DNA of 64,000 nt from Siphonodentalium dalli (lineage: Eukaryota > Mollusca > Scaphopoda > Gadilida > Siphonodentaliidae). Location of the stretch: positions 148,189,365 through 148,253,364 of the forward strand of contig CP136068.1 in the NCBI GenBank assembly GCA_032622095.1. Reading direction: 5' to 3'. The notes under the pieces were generated by a model. It made no database searches. It was not told the DNA's origin and saw only the letters and a program-made list of their open reading frames with translations. Shown piece after piece: positions 1 through 11,350 of this stretch (the first letter of the stretch is position 1; each line of letters starts with the position of its first letter). The translations under genes and the position numbers were made by a program.

Positions 1-413
1 TGTCTAAGATCATTCATATTTAAGTCATAATTGTCAAGGTCTTTTATATTTGACGACTTCTTAGAATGTTTACGATTTTGGAATGTTTTACCTGTACACG
101 ATCCGCTTCTCCGAATTTCCTGCAGTTCCCGAATTTCGTCGTTGAGCTGCTTTTGTAGCTGTTGCTTCTTGCTCGCCTTCTGAGCTTCGGCTTTTTTGCG
201 TCGCACTTCCGCAATCCTCTCCTTCATTGCAGCATCGTCAGAACTCTGCAGTTTCGGTATTTGACTATTTACGTCACTACAAGCCATGCTATCTGCATTT
301 GCATGAGAATCGTAGTAAGAATTCATTATATCAGGCTCTGTTTTACCACGACTATTCAAGAGTGCATAAACTATTTTTTCCCAACTCCTCAAATTTGGTT
401 TCTTATTCGCCAT
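1..413 (-). CDS. N-terminal part of a coiled-coil ORF, runs off the window edge
   Basis: Read on the minus strand, an ATG at 413 opens a frame with no stop up to position 1, so about 137 codons are visible and the rest lies outside the window. The product starts MANKKPNLRSWEKIVYALL. Residues of about 60-105 are rich in Lys, Glu, Gln and Arg with heptad-like spacing (KERIAEVRRKKAEAQKASKK), which suggests a coiled coil. A basic stretch follows, then a DLDNYDLNMNDLR-type segment. Similar coiled-coil-then-basic N-termini occur in gag-like ORFs of invertebrate LTR and DIRS-type retroelements, which is my preferred guess; a host gene exon is the alternative. The frame stays open across a possible splice donor (ACAGGTAAAA), so splicing cannot be excluded. 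Function is not recognised. Confidence 0.4.
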   Translation of the reverse strand, partial: MANKKPNLRSWEKIVYALLNSRGKTEPDIMNSYYDSHANADSMACSDVNSQIPKLQSSDDAAMKERIAEVRRKKAEAQKASKKQQLQKQLNDEIRELQEIRRSGSCTGKTFQNRKHSKKSSNIKDLDNYDLNMNDLR

Positions 414-757
414 CACTGTTTTTGAACAATGATCTCGTGAACACAGTGTATAAATAAAGTTCGAATTAAATGTATTTAATCCCAGAACTTTGGACAACTT
501 GCTGTCCTAAACCACCACTGGATAAATCACCACTTGTTACATCAGAATAACCACCACCGTAAATACTACCATTTGGCCACGTTTTAAACCAACGGCCGAT
601 TTATGGCTTCACGACTGTTTGGGAATTACAACCAACAACGTCTGGTGTAGAATAACAGCTATCGGTCACAACTCAACCACACAGTGCAAGCAATTGCACC
701 AAATTATTCATTGGTTAACTGGTAAATGTATATTACCAATATAATATGCATCAGATT
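414..757. other. Upstream flank of the minus-strand ORF, no gene seen
   Basis: On the minus strand this is the 5' flank of the coiled-coil ORF, with an AT-rich TTTATTTATA word about 45 bases before its ATG that could serve as a TATA-like element. No LTR boundaries or primer binding site are recognisable. Confidence 0.3.
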
Positions 758-769
758 GGGTCCTACTAA

Positions 770-1895
770 AACCCGACCGCACCCGACCGGACACGACCGC
801 ACCCGACCGCACCCGACCGGACCGACCGCACCCGACCGGACCGCCCCCAGGGTTCCGAGCGAGATCGAGTTGGCACTATCATATAGACTGGACCCGAATG
901 TACCCAAGTTCCAACCCCCAAGTCGATAGCTCGAGCGGACACGGCACCGTTAACCCCTAACTTGCGGTCGTTTCCGCCAGATAAGGGAAATCCAAAAAGG
1001 CGCCGATCGCACCTCCCCTGACTGCCTGACCACGGAAATGGACATTATATCATGACGTGAATAACCAAATGCATCCATGGGCGATCGGACAAGTCGCTAG
1101 CTGCAGCAGAAGTGAATAAATTAACCCATACGCTGCTGCCAAATTCGCTATAAATGTACGCAAAAACGCCGAAATTAACACCCGCCGACCGGACCGCCCC
1201 TAGAGGTCCTAGCGAGATGAGGTTTGCACTATCGTGTACAATGGACCCGAATGTACCAAAGTTCCAATCCTCAAGTCGATAGCTCGAGCGCACACGGCAC
1301 TGTTAACCCCTGACTGCGGCCGTTTCCGCCAGGTGCGGGAAATCCAAAATGGCGCCGATCGCATCTCCCCTGACTGCCTGACCACGGAAATGGACATTAT
1401 ATCATGAAGTGAATACCCATATGCATCCATGGACGATCGGACAAGTCGCTAGCTACACCGGAAGTGAATAAATTAACCCATACGCTGCTGCCGAATTCGC
1501 TATAAATGTACGCAAAAACGCCGAAATTAACACCCGCCGAAGGACCGCCAATAGGGGTCCAAGTGAGATGGGGTTTGCACTATCGTGTACAATGGACCCG
1601 AATGTACCAAAGTTCCAATCCCCAAGTCGATAGCTCGAGCGGACACGGCACTGTTAAATCCTGACTGGCGGCCGTTTCCGCCAGGTACGGGAAATCCAAA
1701 AAGGCGCCGACCGCACCTCCCCTGACTGCCTGACCATCAAAATTGACATTATATCATGAAGTGAATACCCATATGCATCAATGGACGTTCGGACAAGTCG
1801 CTAGCTGCAGCGGAAGTGAATAAATTAACCCATACGCTGCTGCCGAATTCGCTATAAACGCCGAAATTAACACCCGTCGACCACACCGACCTAAT
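770..1895 (+). repeat. Left-arm tandem array, three ~352-bp units
   Basis: A short run of ACCCGACCGC/ACCCGACCGG decamers (770-840) leads into three tandem units. The marker word GACCCGAATGTACC recurs at about 891, 1244 and 1595, giving spacings of 353 and 351 bp. Each unit also contains AAGTCGATAGCTCGAGC, a GGAAATCCAAAA(T/A)GGCGCCGA segment, GAAGTGAATAAATTAACCC and a GTACGCAAAAACGCCGAAAT segment. Short ORFs here are by-products of the repeat. Confidence 0.9.
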
Positions 1896-2367
1896 GGGTC
1901 CGAGCCAGTCTGAGTAAACTCATACCTAAATATTCATTACAACATTGAATATTAGGTCTGACGGATAACATCGCTATCTCATTTCCAAGTCCTCGGGATT
2001 CCGTAATCTGATTGATTGCGTAAATTATTTTCCGTCCAATGAAACCGCATGGGTTAATAAACAAGTTTTAGTGGGCGGAGACTCCCATAATGTCACCTCT
2101 AAATATAGTAACAGAGTCGGTATTTCTCCGATCGAAAGCGATGCTTGCAAATACAACAGACAGAAAAAATGGCTTCGAAATTATATATTCGGTACGATTC
2201 GGATTAATTTGAAGGATGTGCTAGACCTGATAGATAGGCCTGCGCATGGTACCAACTTGGCCTCCCATAAATATAAATAGAACTCACTCATGTCCGTGTA
2301 TTTGATTTACTTTATTGTAACATGGTTTGCAAATCAAATTATTTGTCGTAAAAAAGTCATCTGACAG

Positions 2368-2565
2368 TTAAACACCGAGGAAATGACTTAATTTTATGCT
2401 TTTAAATAGTTCTAAAGCATCATTTTTGATGACGACCTTATTTTTTGCTCTCGGATGCAGCTTTCCGGTTGATGCAGCGAGTTCATCTCCCGAAAAAGAA
2501 TAGTCGCACACACGACAAATATTATCTGCTGTAAGTTTATGTCGCGACACAGGCCATTGCTATTG
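2368..2565 (-). pseudogene. Possible fragment of a zinc-binding N-terminal domain
   Basis: The minus strand is open for about 65 codons after a stop and encodes a stretch with LTADNICRVCDYSF followed by a Lys-rich, DALELF-containing segment. A CRVC (Cys-x2-Cys) pair near an N-terminus, followed by basic residues, is seen in many zinc-binding N-terminal modules of invertebrate repetitive genes, but no second Cys pair follows before the stop. There is no ATG in frame (the first candidate codon is GTG), so this is at best a captured or decayed exon inside the foldback element. It may also be chance. Confidence 0.25.
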
Positions 2566-2704
2566 CGAAGCACAACAAATAACACGTGGGGACACCTGTC
2601 AATCATCGATGTATTTTTTTAAATCCGTGACGTCATTTTGGGGAAGCTCTTCGCTGAATAGAAATGGTTTTGGCTACATAAGCTCCAGACTCTATATTTC
2701 AAAT

Positions 2705-2940
2705 ATAGAGTCGACGTTCACCCAGACTGGGTCCGAGCGTGATGGTGTTTTTACTATCGTGCAGAATAGACCCGAATGTACCAAAGTTCCAACCCCCAAG
2801 TCGATAGCTCGAGTGGATATGGCACTGTTAACCCCTAATTTGCGACCGGTTCCACGGGTACGCGAAATCCAAAAAGGCACAAACCGCATCTCCCCTGGTT
2901 GCACGACCACGGAAATGGACATCATATCATGCAGCGAAAA
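2705..2940 (+). repeat. Single partial unit of the foldback satellite
   Basis: This stretch aligns to the 350-bp unit in the left-arm orientation: it has GACCCGAATGTACCAAAGTT, the AAGTCGATAGCTCGAG segment, the GAAATCCAAAAAGGC segment and ACCACGGAAATGGACAT. It is more diverged than the arm units and stands alone, so it is likely an older remnant. Confidence 0.8.
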
Positions 2941-3092
2941 GTGTATTCTGGTCCTGCTAGATCAACACCGATATTCGAAAACTTATACGAGGTGAGTGAT
3001 AACATATCAATTGAAACACATATGTATGAGGCCCGGAGAATTTTCTTTATGGTACATGCAAAAATATATTATAAAACAACTGAATATGTGAA

Positions 3093-3110
3093 TGGGGGGG
3101 GGGGGGGGGT
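3093..3110 (+). repeat. Poly-G tract
   Basis: An uninterrupted G run of about 16-17 bases in AT-rich surroundings. It is one of at least a dozen G or C homopolymer runs of nine or more bases in the window. Confidence 0.9.
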
Positions 3111-3621
3111 AACCCCATGTTTATTTATTATAAAACAACATGGTTCAGGTCATGATAGTCGCATGGGTAGTGACCTAAAGTGGTATGCTATTCAAAGCAC
3201 TGCATGTGACAGTGTGTATGGGTTATAGCGAGGTGTCACATTCGTCACCACGGACTTCAATTCAATTAATTTATTTATGTTGGTGAATCCCTTGTGATTA
3301 TCAGTCCAGTGATTAACTAATTTACTTCGAGCTCTCGTGCGATTTACTTTTGGCGGTTTTCGTTACAATAAATAATCATGAATAATGTACATGTATCAAT
3401 TGTACGTGTTTTTATAGGAATTGGTTTCGACAGTAGTTATACGATCGTGCGAATTAATTGGGATTTAAAACATGATCAGATTAAGGGATTTTAAAATCGG
3501 ATTATGAACCTTGGCCTCATCCGTGGGATGAGTGCGATGCATGGCTTCGTGTACATGGCAAGAAACCCATTCGAATGTAATTTGCAACCAATGGAATGAA
3601 CCAATGATATAGTTGCATTGA

Positions 3622-3747
3622 TATATAAAATGGTTACTTTCTAAATTGTGTCAAATCGACATCTTGATCTTATCATAATGCGACCACCACGAGGTCTACC
3701 AGTTATGGTCATATATACATGCTCTGTTTGCGACGGTGAAGCCGAAG
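3622..3747 (+). promoter_or_regulatory. Candidate TATA box plus short first coding exon
   Basis: TATATAAAA lies at 3622-3630 and an ATG at 3678. The frame from that ATG is open for 23 codons (MRPPRGLPVM..., with a CSVC Cys-x2-Cys pair) and reaches GAAG|GTAGGG, a plausible 5' splice donor, at 3747/3748. The spacing suits a TATA-driven transcript starting near 3650. It lies in the middle of the foldback element. No downstream exon was identified, so this is a weak call. Confidence 0.2.
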
Positions 3748-4811
3748 GTAGGGGAACAATTTGATTTATATTTTTAATGTTGATATATACTAACGGAAAG
3801 TTGCTAATGCAGTTTAGATAATTACTGTTTGTTTCTCCGTTATTTGCGAATTTATAGTTATGATGTTTGGTATTATCTGATTATTCGCATAGTAAAGCAT
3901 GACACAAAATATATTTTTGTACGAATGATTTTGAGCGAGTCGAATATTGATTGGACAAGCTAACTAACGGAATTATATGTTCGAGCAATCATAACCTATT
4001 TTCTCAGTCTGGAAATTCCAACATTCGAATAGTCTATGAAATTATTTGTGAAATCCAATTGTTTGACATTTTGCCAACATGTCAGCCATTTAATTCTAAA
4101 TTGTTCAACAATCCATAACGATACGTATATCGGCCAATAAATCGAATGCGATTAACAATTTGTCTATACCATATATCAATGTTTTTTCAATTTGCTCACA
4201 TTAACAGTCGATGCGCTGAATTATTCCTGTAAAACAGTTTGTGGTTACAACACGTGTTGCGGTACGGGTAGCTATATAGATTCCAGTAACCGTATCGAAC
4301 GGAGAAACGAATATTTATTTCTGAACTACATATTTACTCTCCAGTAGCCAACTAAATTTTGTATTGACGACTGGCATGCCGATATCAATAACTCGAAACT
4401 ATACGAAATATATTGACCGAGTGCAATAAATTACATTTAAAGTCGAGATTTAGCTAGCGAGGCTCGAATCGAATTTAGTGGACGAGGTTAATAAATTGCG
4501 TATTGAATCTGATTGAATTGCGACGAATTTGAGATCCATCTTTATCACTTAATCACATTGTAGCATGGGGAAACGACCCAAAGACGGCTGGGGTTAAACA
4601 ATTCATAATGATTTCTTTATCACAACCAAAGAGGAAGTAAAGACATGTGCATTAAAGAAAAAATAACTCAACTCATTCAATTATGCAATATCATTATGAT
4701 ATTCCAATTAACACATGACAGTTACATATATGATGGTTGTTACAGCGCATTACATGTATGTTCAGTTCAACGTGTGTGTGTTTGTGGGGGTGCTTAGAAA
4801 ACAATATTTGT

Positions 4812-5706
4812 TCGCCTTTTTGGATTTCCCGTACCTGGCAGAAACGGCCGCAATTCAGGGGTTAACAGTGCCGTGTCTGCTCGAGCTATCGACTTGGGGA
4901 TTGGAACTTTGGTCCATTCGGGTCCATTCTACACGATGGTGCAAACCCCATCTCGCTCGGACCCCTAGGGGCGGTCCGGTGTTAATGTCGGCGTTTTTGC
5001 GTACATTTATAATGAATTCGGCAGCAGCGTATGGGTTAATTTATTCACTTCCGCAGCAGCTAGCGACTTGTCCGATCGCCCACGGATGCATATGGGTATT
5101 CACTTCATGATATAATGTCCATTTCCGTGGTCAGGCAGTCAGGGGAGGTGCGGTCGGCGCCTTTTTGGATTTCACGTACCTGGCGGAAACGGCCGCCAGT
5201 CAGGGGTTAACAGTGCCGTGTCCGCTCGAGCTATCGACTTGGGGATTGGAAATTTGGTACATTCGGGTCCATTGTACACGATAGTGCAAAGCCCATCTCG
5301 CTAGGACCCCTAGGGGCGGTCCGGTCGGCAGGTGTTAATTTCGGCGTTTTTGCGTACATTTATAGCGAATTCGGCAGCAGCGTATGGGTTAATTTATTCA
5401 CTTCCGCTACAGCTAGTGACTTGTCCGATCGCCCATGGATGCATTTGGTTATTCACTTCATGATATAATGTCCATTTCCGTGGTCAGGCAGTCAGGGGAG
5501 GTGCGGTCGGCGCCTTTTTGGATTTCCCTTACCTGGCGGAAACGGCCGCAAGTTATGGGTTAACAGTGCCGTGTCCGCTCGAGCTATCGACTTGGGGATT
5601 GGAACTTTGGTATATTCGGGTCCATTCTACATGATAGTGCAAACCCCATCTCGCTCGGACACCTGGGGGCGGTCCGGTCGGGTGCGGTCGGGTTTTAGTA
5701 GGACCG
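4812..5706 (-). repeat. Right-arm tandem array, three inverted units
   Basis: Reverse complement of the left array. ATTCGGGTCC (the inverse of the left marker) recurs at about 4917, 5261 and 5613, giving spacings of 344 and 352 bp. The array ends in the CGGTCGG-rich decamer run and the terminal GGTTTTAGTAGGACC. The 131-codon frame at 4715-5110 and the 108-codon frame at 5571-5897 are by-products of this repeat. Confidence 0.9.
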
Positions 5707-5714
5707 ATCAGATT

Positions 5715-6064
5715 AGAGCCAAGTTAATGAATTTCGATCCGGTCGCGACAGCTGTGAACCCAAAAATGAATTATTTGCCTAATTCAGCGATCCACGACAA
5801 CTATAGTCGCACGAGATTATCCAGCGATTCAGCGATTCAGCGATTCACCAGGCAAACGCAGAGCGAGCCATTGTGTGTGATTATAACCCGTGACTGATTT
5901 GACGTCGACCCATATAATTTGTCGGGTAACAATTTGACCATGTTAAGGCAGTAACATACCGGCAATGACATATTTATAAAATTTTCAGAAAGAGATAACA
6001 GAATTATTTATTTCCTCTCTTAGCCTAGCTTCATTAATTATTATGTATATGGCCAAAATAACAC
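5715..6064. other. Intergenic, nothing recognised
   Basis: Flank of the foldback element. A short AGCGATTCAGCGATTC duplication occurs near 5822-5845; otherwise I see no gene or structured repeat. Confidence 0.5.
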
Positions 6065-6105
6065 AATATGTATAAGACTGCGAAAAAGGTGTCTTATAGT
6101 CCAGG

Positions 6106-7518
6106 GCCTGGAACCTACGTCACCGGAAGGGTAACCCTACATCAAAATAACTGTAAATAAAGTTCGACTCGCTACTTCGACATCGTTTTTTAAATAAATA
6201 CAATCGATTTCGATGTAGTATTATAAGCAAAGGAGCTATGCGACCTGCAAATCTCAACAAATACAGAAACCGAAAATCGGAAAGAATTGCTTATAATGAG
6301 AATTTCGCGTTCGCAATTCAAAATCGCGTCCGATTTCCTATTTTCGTGCAGGTGTTAACGCCAACATTTCATGTTCTCCGCGCCCTAAACTCATTTAAAA
6401 ACCGTATACATTGAGTTTCGGGATATTATAAATGCTAAAATTTGAATCAATAACAAAAAAATAACTTTTCCGTGGTTTGTTTGTAAATTTCTTAAGACAC
6501 AAAGAATTTTTATGAATTTGTCTATTAATGGTAACGCCCACATCGCGTTGACGCTCACATATTGGCCTGTTTGCACTAACAATTGAGTCACCATCCGTAT
6601 AATCCGGTAGATGAATCAGGTGTTCACATATACACACTCTGTTAAATGCGTTACAATACACAAATGGCTGTTATAGAGATGCCAATATACTATTTGATAA
6701 TACTATATATAAAGACGAACATAAATTAATGGCATAATCATTGTTTTTATGTTCTCGTTGTATATTCGGTAGTTTAATTAAGTGTATGTCATGTCATTCG
6801 TTCTCTTATTCCATATTCATTGTAGTATTACTTTGTTATTCCAGTCTATTTCCGTTGGTTGAATCCATGTTAATGTGTTCATATTTCCAGTTTCGTCATT
6901 TAATTACTTATTATTTTATTCATTTATGTCTTGTGATAGTTATTCCGTGAAAAACGTATTAATTAGCCTGCCACAAGTGAAGTAGTCTACGTTTGAGCCG
7001 ATATATACCGATTCGCCTTGGCAATATTCGGGGATCTTATAGCATATAGCGAGGGAAGAATTATACTCTTGCGCTGCCATAAGTTCCATTAACTGTGAAG
7101 GCATACACTACTCACTAGTCCTAAAACTAATTGTGATATTCGGCAAGTGAAAGAAAGAATTCAGCCAAGTTGCCAATTTTGGAATCAAATGTTGACTATA
7201 TGTAGGCGTTACCATTTATGTCACAATTCCACTTTTAAAAGTCAATGTAGGCGTTACCATTTCAAAACTCTGAATCATGCCTCGAAAATTGGTGACGGAA
7301 ACCACCTGAACGCGATAATCTTTACAACCGTTACATATATATCTCGGTATAGATGACTGTGATCTAGCAAACAATGTTTTACAGCTCATAAGCAATGATT
7401 TTTTTAGTGGTTTATGAACATAGTTTGCAAAAACGATAAATACTTACTTCGAGTCGCACCGAGCAGCCGCCATTTTTCGGTGAAAAACTTTGTTTTATGA
7501 CGTAGGTTCCAGGCCCCG
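6106..7518. mobile_element. 1.4-kb TIR element with 8-bp target duplication
   Basis: The left end reads GCCTGGAACCTACGTCA and the right end ends TGACGTAGGTTCCAGGC plus CCCG, an inverted pair of 17 bases. AGTCCAGG flanks both sides (6098-6105 and 7519-7526). The inverted paralogue of the host repeat at about 40.98 kb carries the uninterrupted sequence AGTCCAGGAGATAT once, which supports insertion at this site. The interior is AT-rich with no transposase frame. The exact end is ambiguous by up to 4 bp because left and right termini differ in the number of G/C bases. Confidence 0.7.
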
Positions 7519-8780
7519 AGTCCAGGAGATATTGGTAGACCTCTGCACCCCACCCAGGACTCAACTTCACCCCACTAATTTTCTTTCTTAATGTCTCTAC
7601 TTATTGTTTTCGGTTGTTAACAAGAAAATAAAAGTGGCACCAGGTCTCTTTGATCGCCGTTATAGTAAAGATGACATCACATGCGGTCTTGTTTTCCGCT
7701 CGATTCGTTATGGTAATATACAACCCTTACAAATTAGCCAAAAATCCGACACAAAAAATCCAATATGGCGGCCAAGATGGCCACCGAAATGTGAACATTT
7801 GCTATTTTAATAGAAATAGAAAAATCGCCGAAAATCGCTGATTTTAACATCAGTGAGAGTTATTGTCACGACAACTCCACACCTGCTCACTATTGTCAGT
7901 TGGAAACACTGAGGCGAAGAACTGTCCTTATATCACATCCAAATAAAAGTCCCCCAAATCCAAAATGGCGCCCACAATGGCGGACAATTTTTGAAAAATC
8001 ACGGAAATTCCCTCATTTTCACATCATTGGGCATTATTGTCGAGAAAACTCCAAACATGCTGACAGTTGAGTTGTAAATACTGAGGTGAAGTAATTACCT
8101 TGTATCTGATAAAGGAAATTGTTTTCCAAATCGAAGATGGCGGCCAAAATGGCGTCCGAAGTATGAAAACAAGCTTACATTCCTTTACTTTCTTATTATG
8201 GGCGTTATTGTTACGCGAATTCTACCCATATGGAACATTGATATGAAGTATTCATACGGAACATTGATATGAAGTATTCATTTGAGTTTGGCCAACTCTC
8301 ACTGTCAAGATGGCAGCCAAACTGGCGGCAGAAATTGAAAAGAAGTCGAAATTGTCACATACTAATTTCAACATTTTGTCATAATATCAATATGTTTGGA
8401 TTGGACGAAACGGTACATAAGCCATCTTTTAGTTCCAACATAGGTCGTCGCCTTCGAGAAAGATGAAAACCCACAATAATCGCGATGTGGCATTTCGAAA
8501 TCCATTTTCCACTAAGCGCCGATAATGCCGGACCGTATATGGGTGCGCCGAATAGTCATATTATGACTTCCAAGAATCAAAACAACAGTACCTGAGCTTA
8601 TTCTGATTTTCCACATTCAGCATTATCTGGACCAGCATCCGTCTCGTCACATTAATCTATCTCGCTCACACCAACACAGTTTTCTACAATTTTTAGTAGA
8701 ATGGTCCCACTAATCGGATTGTATCAAGCAACACATATGCCGGTGTCAAGCTCACGTGTTGGTCTCGAAAGCTGGGAATT
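7519..8780 (+). repeat. Dispersed repeat with internal ATGGCGGCC-containing tandem units
   Basis: Four diverged tandem blocks each contain an AATGGCGGCC/AAGATGGC word (near 7770, 7965, 8140 and 8310; spacing about 170-195 bp) followed by a phrase resembling TTATTGTC(A/G)CGA. An inverted copy lies at 39.42-40.99 kb, sharing for example ATTTCGAAATGCCACAT and the AGGTCTACC/GGTAGACCT region. The left part of the repeat (about 6065-6105) was separated from this block by the 6106-7518 insertion. A 25-bp duplication (GGAACATTGATATGAAGTAT) occurs at 8232-8280. The word AAGATGGCGGC matches the known core of the YY1 binding site. Confidence 0.75.
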
Positions 8781-9014
8781 CTTATCCTTATTATTGGCGA
8801 GCTTCATTCGTGGTAGCTTATGGTATAAATCAGATGCTACATATGGGATATGAGCGTCTTCTTGCGTGATAAACTAGAAAGGTATGCGGTCGATGCGTAT
8901 ACTAGCTTTCAGAAGGACCTCTCTGCGTATTTTTCAGATTTGATTATCTAATTTAGATAACAAAATGTACATCTGGTGATCTTCCCATCCAGCCACTTTT
9001 TAATATATGGTTCA

Positions 9015-10215
9015 TCAATTCACATATTCACTTACTGACGTAGCCGGACAACTTCTGTATATGGCTTCGAATGTTGAAAGCCTGACATTTGACGGATGTC
9101 TTTCTGCTAAGGCGTAGAATACCATAATGCATACTATCCCACACTTCTTGACCATGATCATAAGAACAGTCCTGGTCGCGTTCAGCAATCGTCTCACCGT
9201 ACAGATCCAAGCAGATAATAACAATACACGCGGTGCTTGTTTGTGGGCATGTGTCATGATAGTGGAAATGAAATTGGACCATGACTGCACCGCCCCTTCG
9301 TTGGGTATGTTTTAGATTCAGACATGATCTCATGTGGCTTTGCTTTCCTTGTATGGTAAGATTGTATCTTCCAATCCCCACCCTGGCTGGGATGTAGTCT
9401 TAAGGACGATGCATTTGATAGTTGATAAGTCACACTCACGCTGGGTGGTGGGCGGTATGGTTCAAGAAAGTACAATTCCATCAAAACAAAGGTGAAATGT
9501 TCAACGCGAAGAACATCTAGATAAATGTTACTTTGATGAGATCTTGCATTCAGTTTAACCTACGTTGGGTACACCAAGTGATTTCTTGGTAACATCACCA
9601 TTCAAAACCATTGTCCTGCATGAGACATATTAACTACTATATTCTAAAGTTATATAATATAAAGCTATATTATCATAAAGGTCACGTTCACCAACGTCCA
9701 CATCCATTGCCATCGAGACTATAAATTGTTCTTTAAACACACAGTGAAATAAATGCACCACAGTTCCTGACATTTTCTTGAATAATACCGCCCACATACT
9801 GACACTAACCATGAGAGAGGATAACAGCAATGCATACCATCATTCCATAAAGACATTATCCTTTAGCCCATCCGACTGTTCTGGGGAGGCTAGGATAGTA
9901 TTATCCAGACAAAATCATACGTCTGGTCAAGTTGATTCAGAACGGCCTTGAAACGGATGTGGAAATACAATGTTACGACACAAAAAACACCAACACGCAT
10001 GACATTTTATATCTGAAACATACACCTGGTGTATGGGGTGTATACCGTGGCCCATTTCATTCCCACTGTCATCGCGCATGTCCACAAACTAGCACGGTGA
10101 GTATTGTTCTTCTCTGCTGTGAGCTATTCGACGAGACGACTGCGGGACGTCACACAGTTTGCTTAGGATCATGGTCAAGAAGTGTGGATAGTCAGCGTGA
10201 CGGTGATATATTTAC
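9015..10215. repeat. Inverted pair of diverged repeat arms
   Basis: The minus strand of about 9100-9420 and the plus strand of about 9930-10215 align over some 250-300 bp: both contain a TGGAA(G)ATACAATxTTAC segment, a TCTxAAACATACxC segment, a CCATTTCATT(T/C)CCACT segment, a CCACAAACxAGCAC segment and GATCATGGTCAAGAAGTGTG. The two arms are separated by roughly 500 bp, so the locus could fold on itself. Both arms keep short frames in matching register, which may only reflect the shared origin. No protein family is recognised. Confidence 0.6.
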
Positions 10216-10219
10216 ATGC

Positions 10220-11300
10220 ATAAGTAAGTTTTGTAGGAATTATACTAATTCTCTTTTATACATGCTTTTTACTTATTTGTTTTAAACCTAATAATCTGTC
10301 TAATCAACCTAGCACTCTTAAATCACTTGACTATCTTGTTCTTATCTTTTAGCCCAACCCAATCCCAATCCAAATATAAACCAGCCCAATAACTAAATTA
10401 ACGCATTACCGCGTAGTAATCTTTCCCGCTAAATAAAATAGTGCGAACAAAATCAAACAGGACGTTTGCAAACAATTATGTTTAAATCATAAAGTATATT
10501 TTATCTTTACAAAACTACAATGTAGATTTAAGTAAAATGAAACTGTATTACAATTACTAAAACATCCAGGACCTAAATCTTTCCAAATTGGTGAGTTCGT
10601 ATGTGTTTTATGTACCATTTCGTTGATTGTGTATTGTGATGTTTTAACCCAATTTCGTCCCATATATTTATTCATCTTTAGTTGTGTCCATCCATAACTA
10701 AGTAAGTCCCTTTCCATATGGATGGATCACTATATAAATGGTAACCAGTAATTATTCCCTTTGTGTGTTATTTTAAGTTTTACTCTTTTATAAAACTTCC
10801 AATAACTTAGAAAGTTGCATTATGGGAAATCTCCATTATGGAGAAACAATGGAAATGGTTAATATATTATTTATATTGGAAGGTATTTCTCTTTCCCATA
10901 TTCTTTTATACTTTGTTTTGGAAAAGTGAATTTTATATTCTAGGGTAATACTTGGAATTCTTGGAATACTAGGAATCATGGAGATAGCAGAAATTAGATG
11001 TATACCTCATCCATCATCATTCATTTGTTTTGTGTTGTACGTCCAGCATGTTGCATGGTCATATATTCGTCCCATCGGTGTCATACTATACATGTGTCAG
11101 TGTGCTGTTCAGATTGTGATTCATTGAGATTAACAGAATACAGAATGTAATGTATAAATATTCTCATTATGAACCCCAACGCCCCTACATCAGAAACTCA
11201 TAAGTTACGAAGCGTGGAAGACATTAAATTGGTTATTCTTGTTTTATAAATGTATAAAACACTATGGATCGGGATTGAGATATCTCGTGAACTATTGGTT
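10220..11300. other. AT-rich intergenic DNA
   Basis: No gene, no clear repeat. A C-rich stretch of CCCAACCCAATCCCAATCC type occurs at about 10350-10370. Confidence 0.5.
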
Positions 11301-11350
11301 AGACCGACTGAGAGACATATAGCCGAGTTACATATTCCATAGGGCTTTAT

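Larger units (their letters stand above)
758..5706. mobile_element. Foldback-type DNA transposon with satellite-bearing terminal inverted repeats
   Basis: The left end reads GGGTCCTACTAAAACCCGAC and the right end, reverse-complemented, reads CGGTCCTACTAAAACCCGAC, so the first base differs and the following bases match. Immediately outside both ends is the same octamer, ATCAGATT (750-757 and 5707-5714), an exact 8-bp target site duplication. Each inverted arm is about 0.9-1.1 kb and is built of three tandem units near 350 bp. An 8-bp duplication is typical of the hAT, P and related superfamilies; no transposase is visible in the 2.9-kb centre, so the element looks non-autonomous. The centre carries an extra partial unit (2705-2940), a short Cys-containing frame on the minus strand and a possible TATA-led mini-exon on the plus strand. 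Superfamily is not assigned. Confidence 0.8.

Noticed and set aside
4715-5110. 131-codon frame at the inner edge of the right foldback arm
   Set aside because: It reads through the satellite unit; sister units have stops in this frame.
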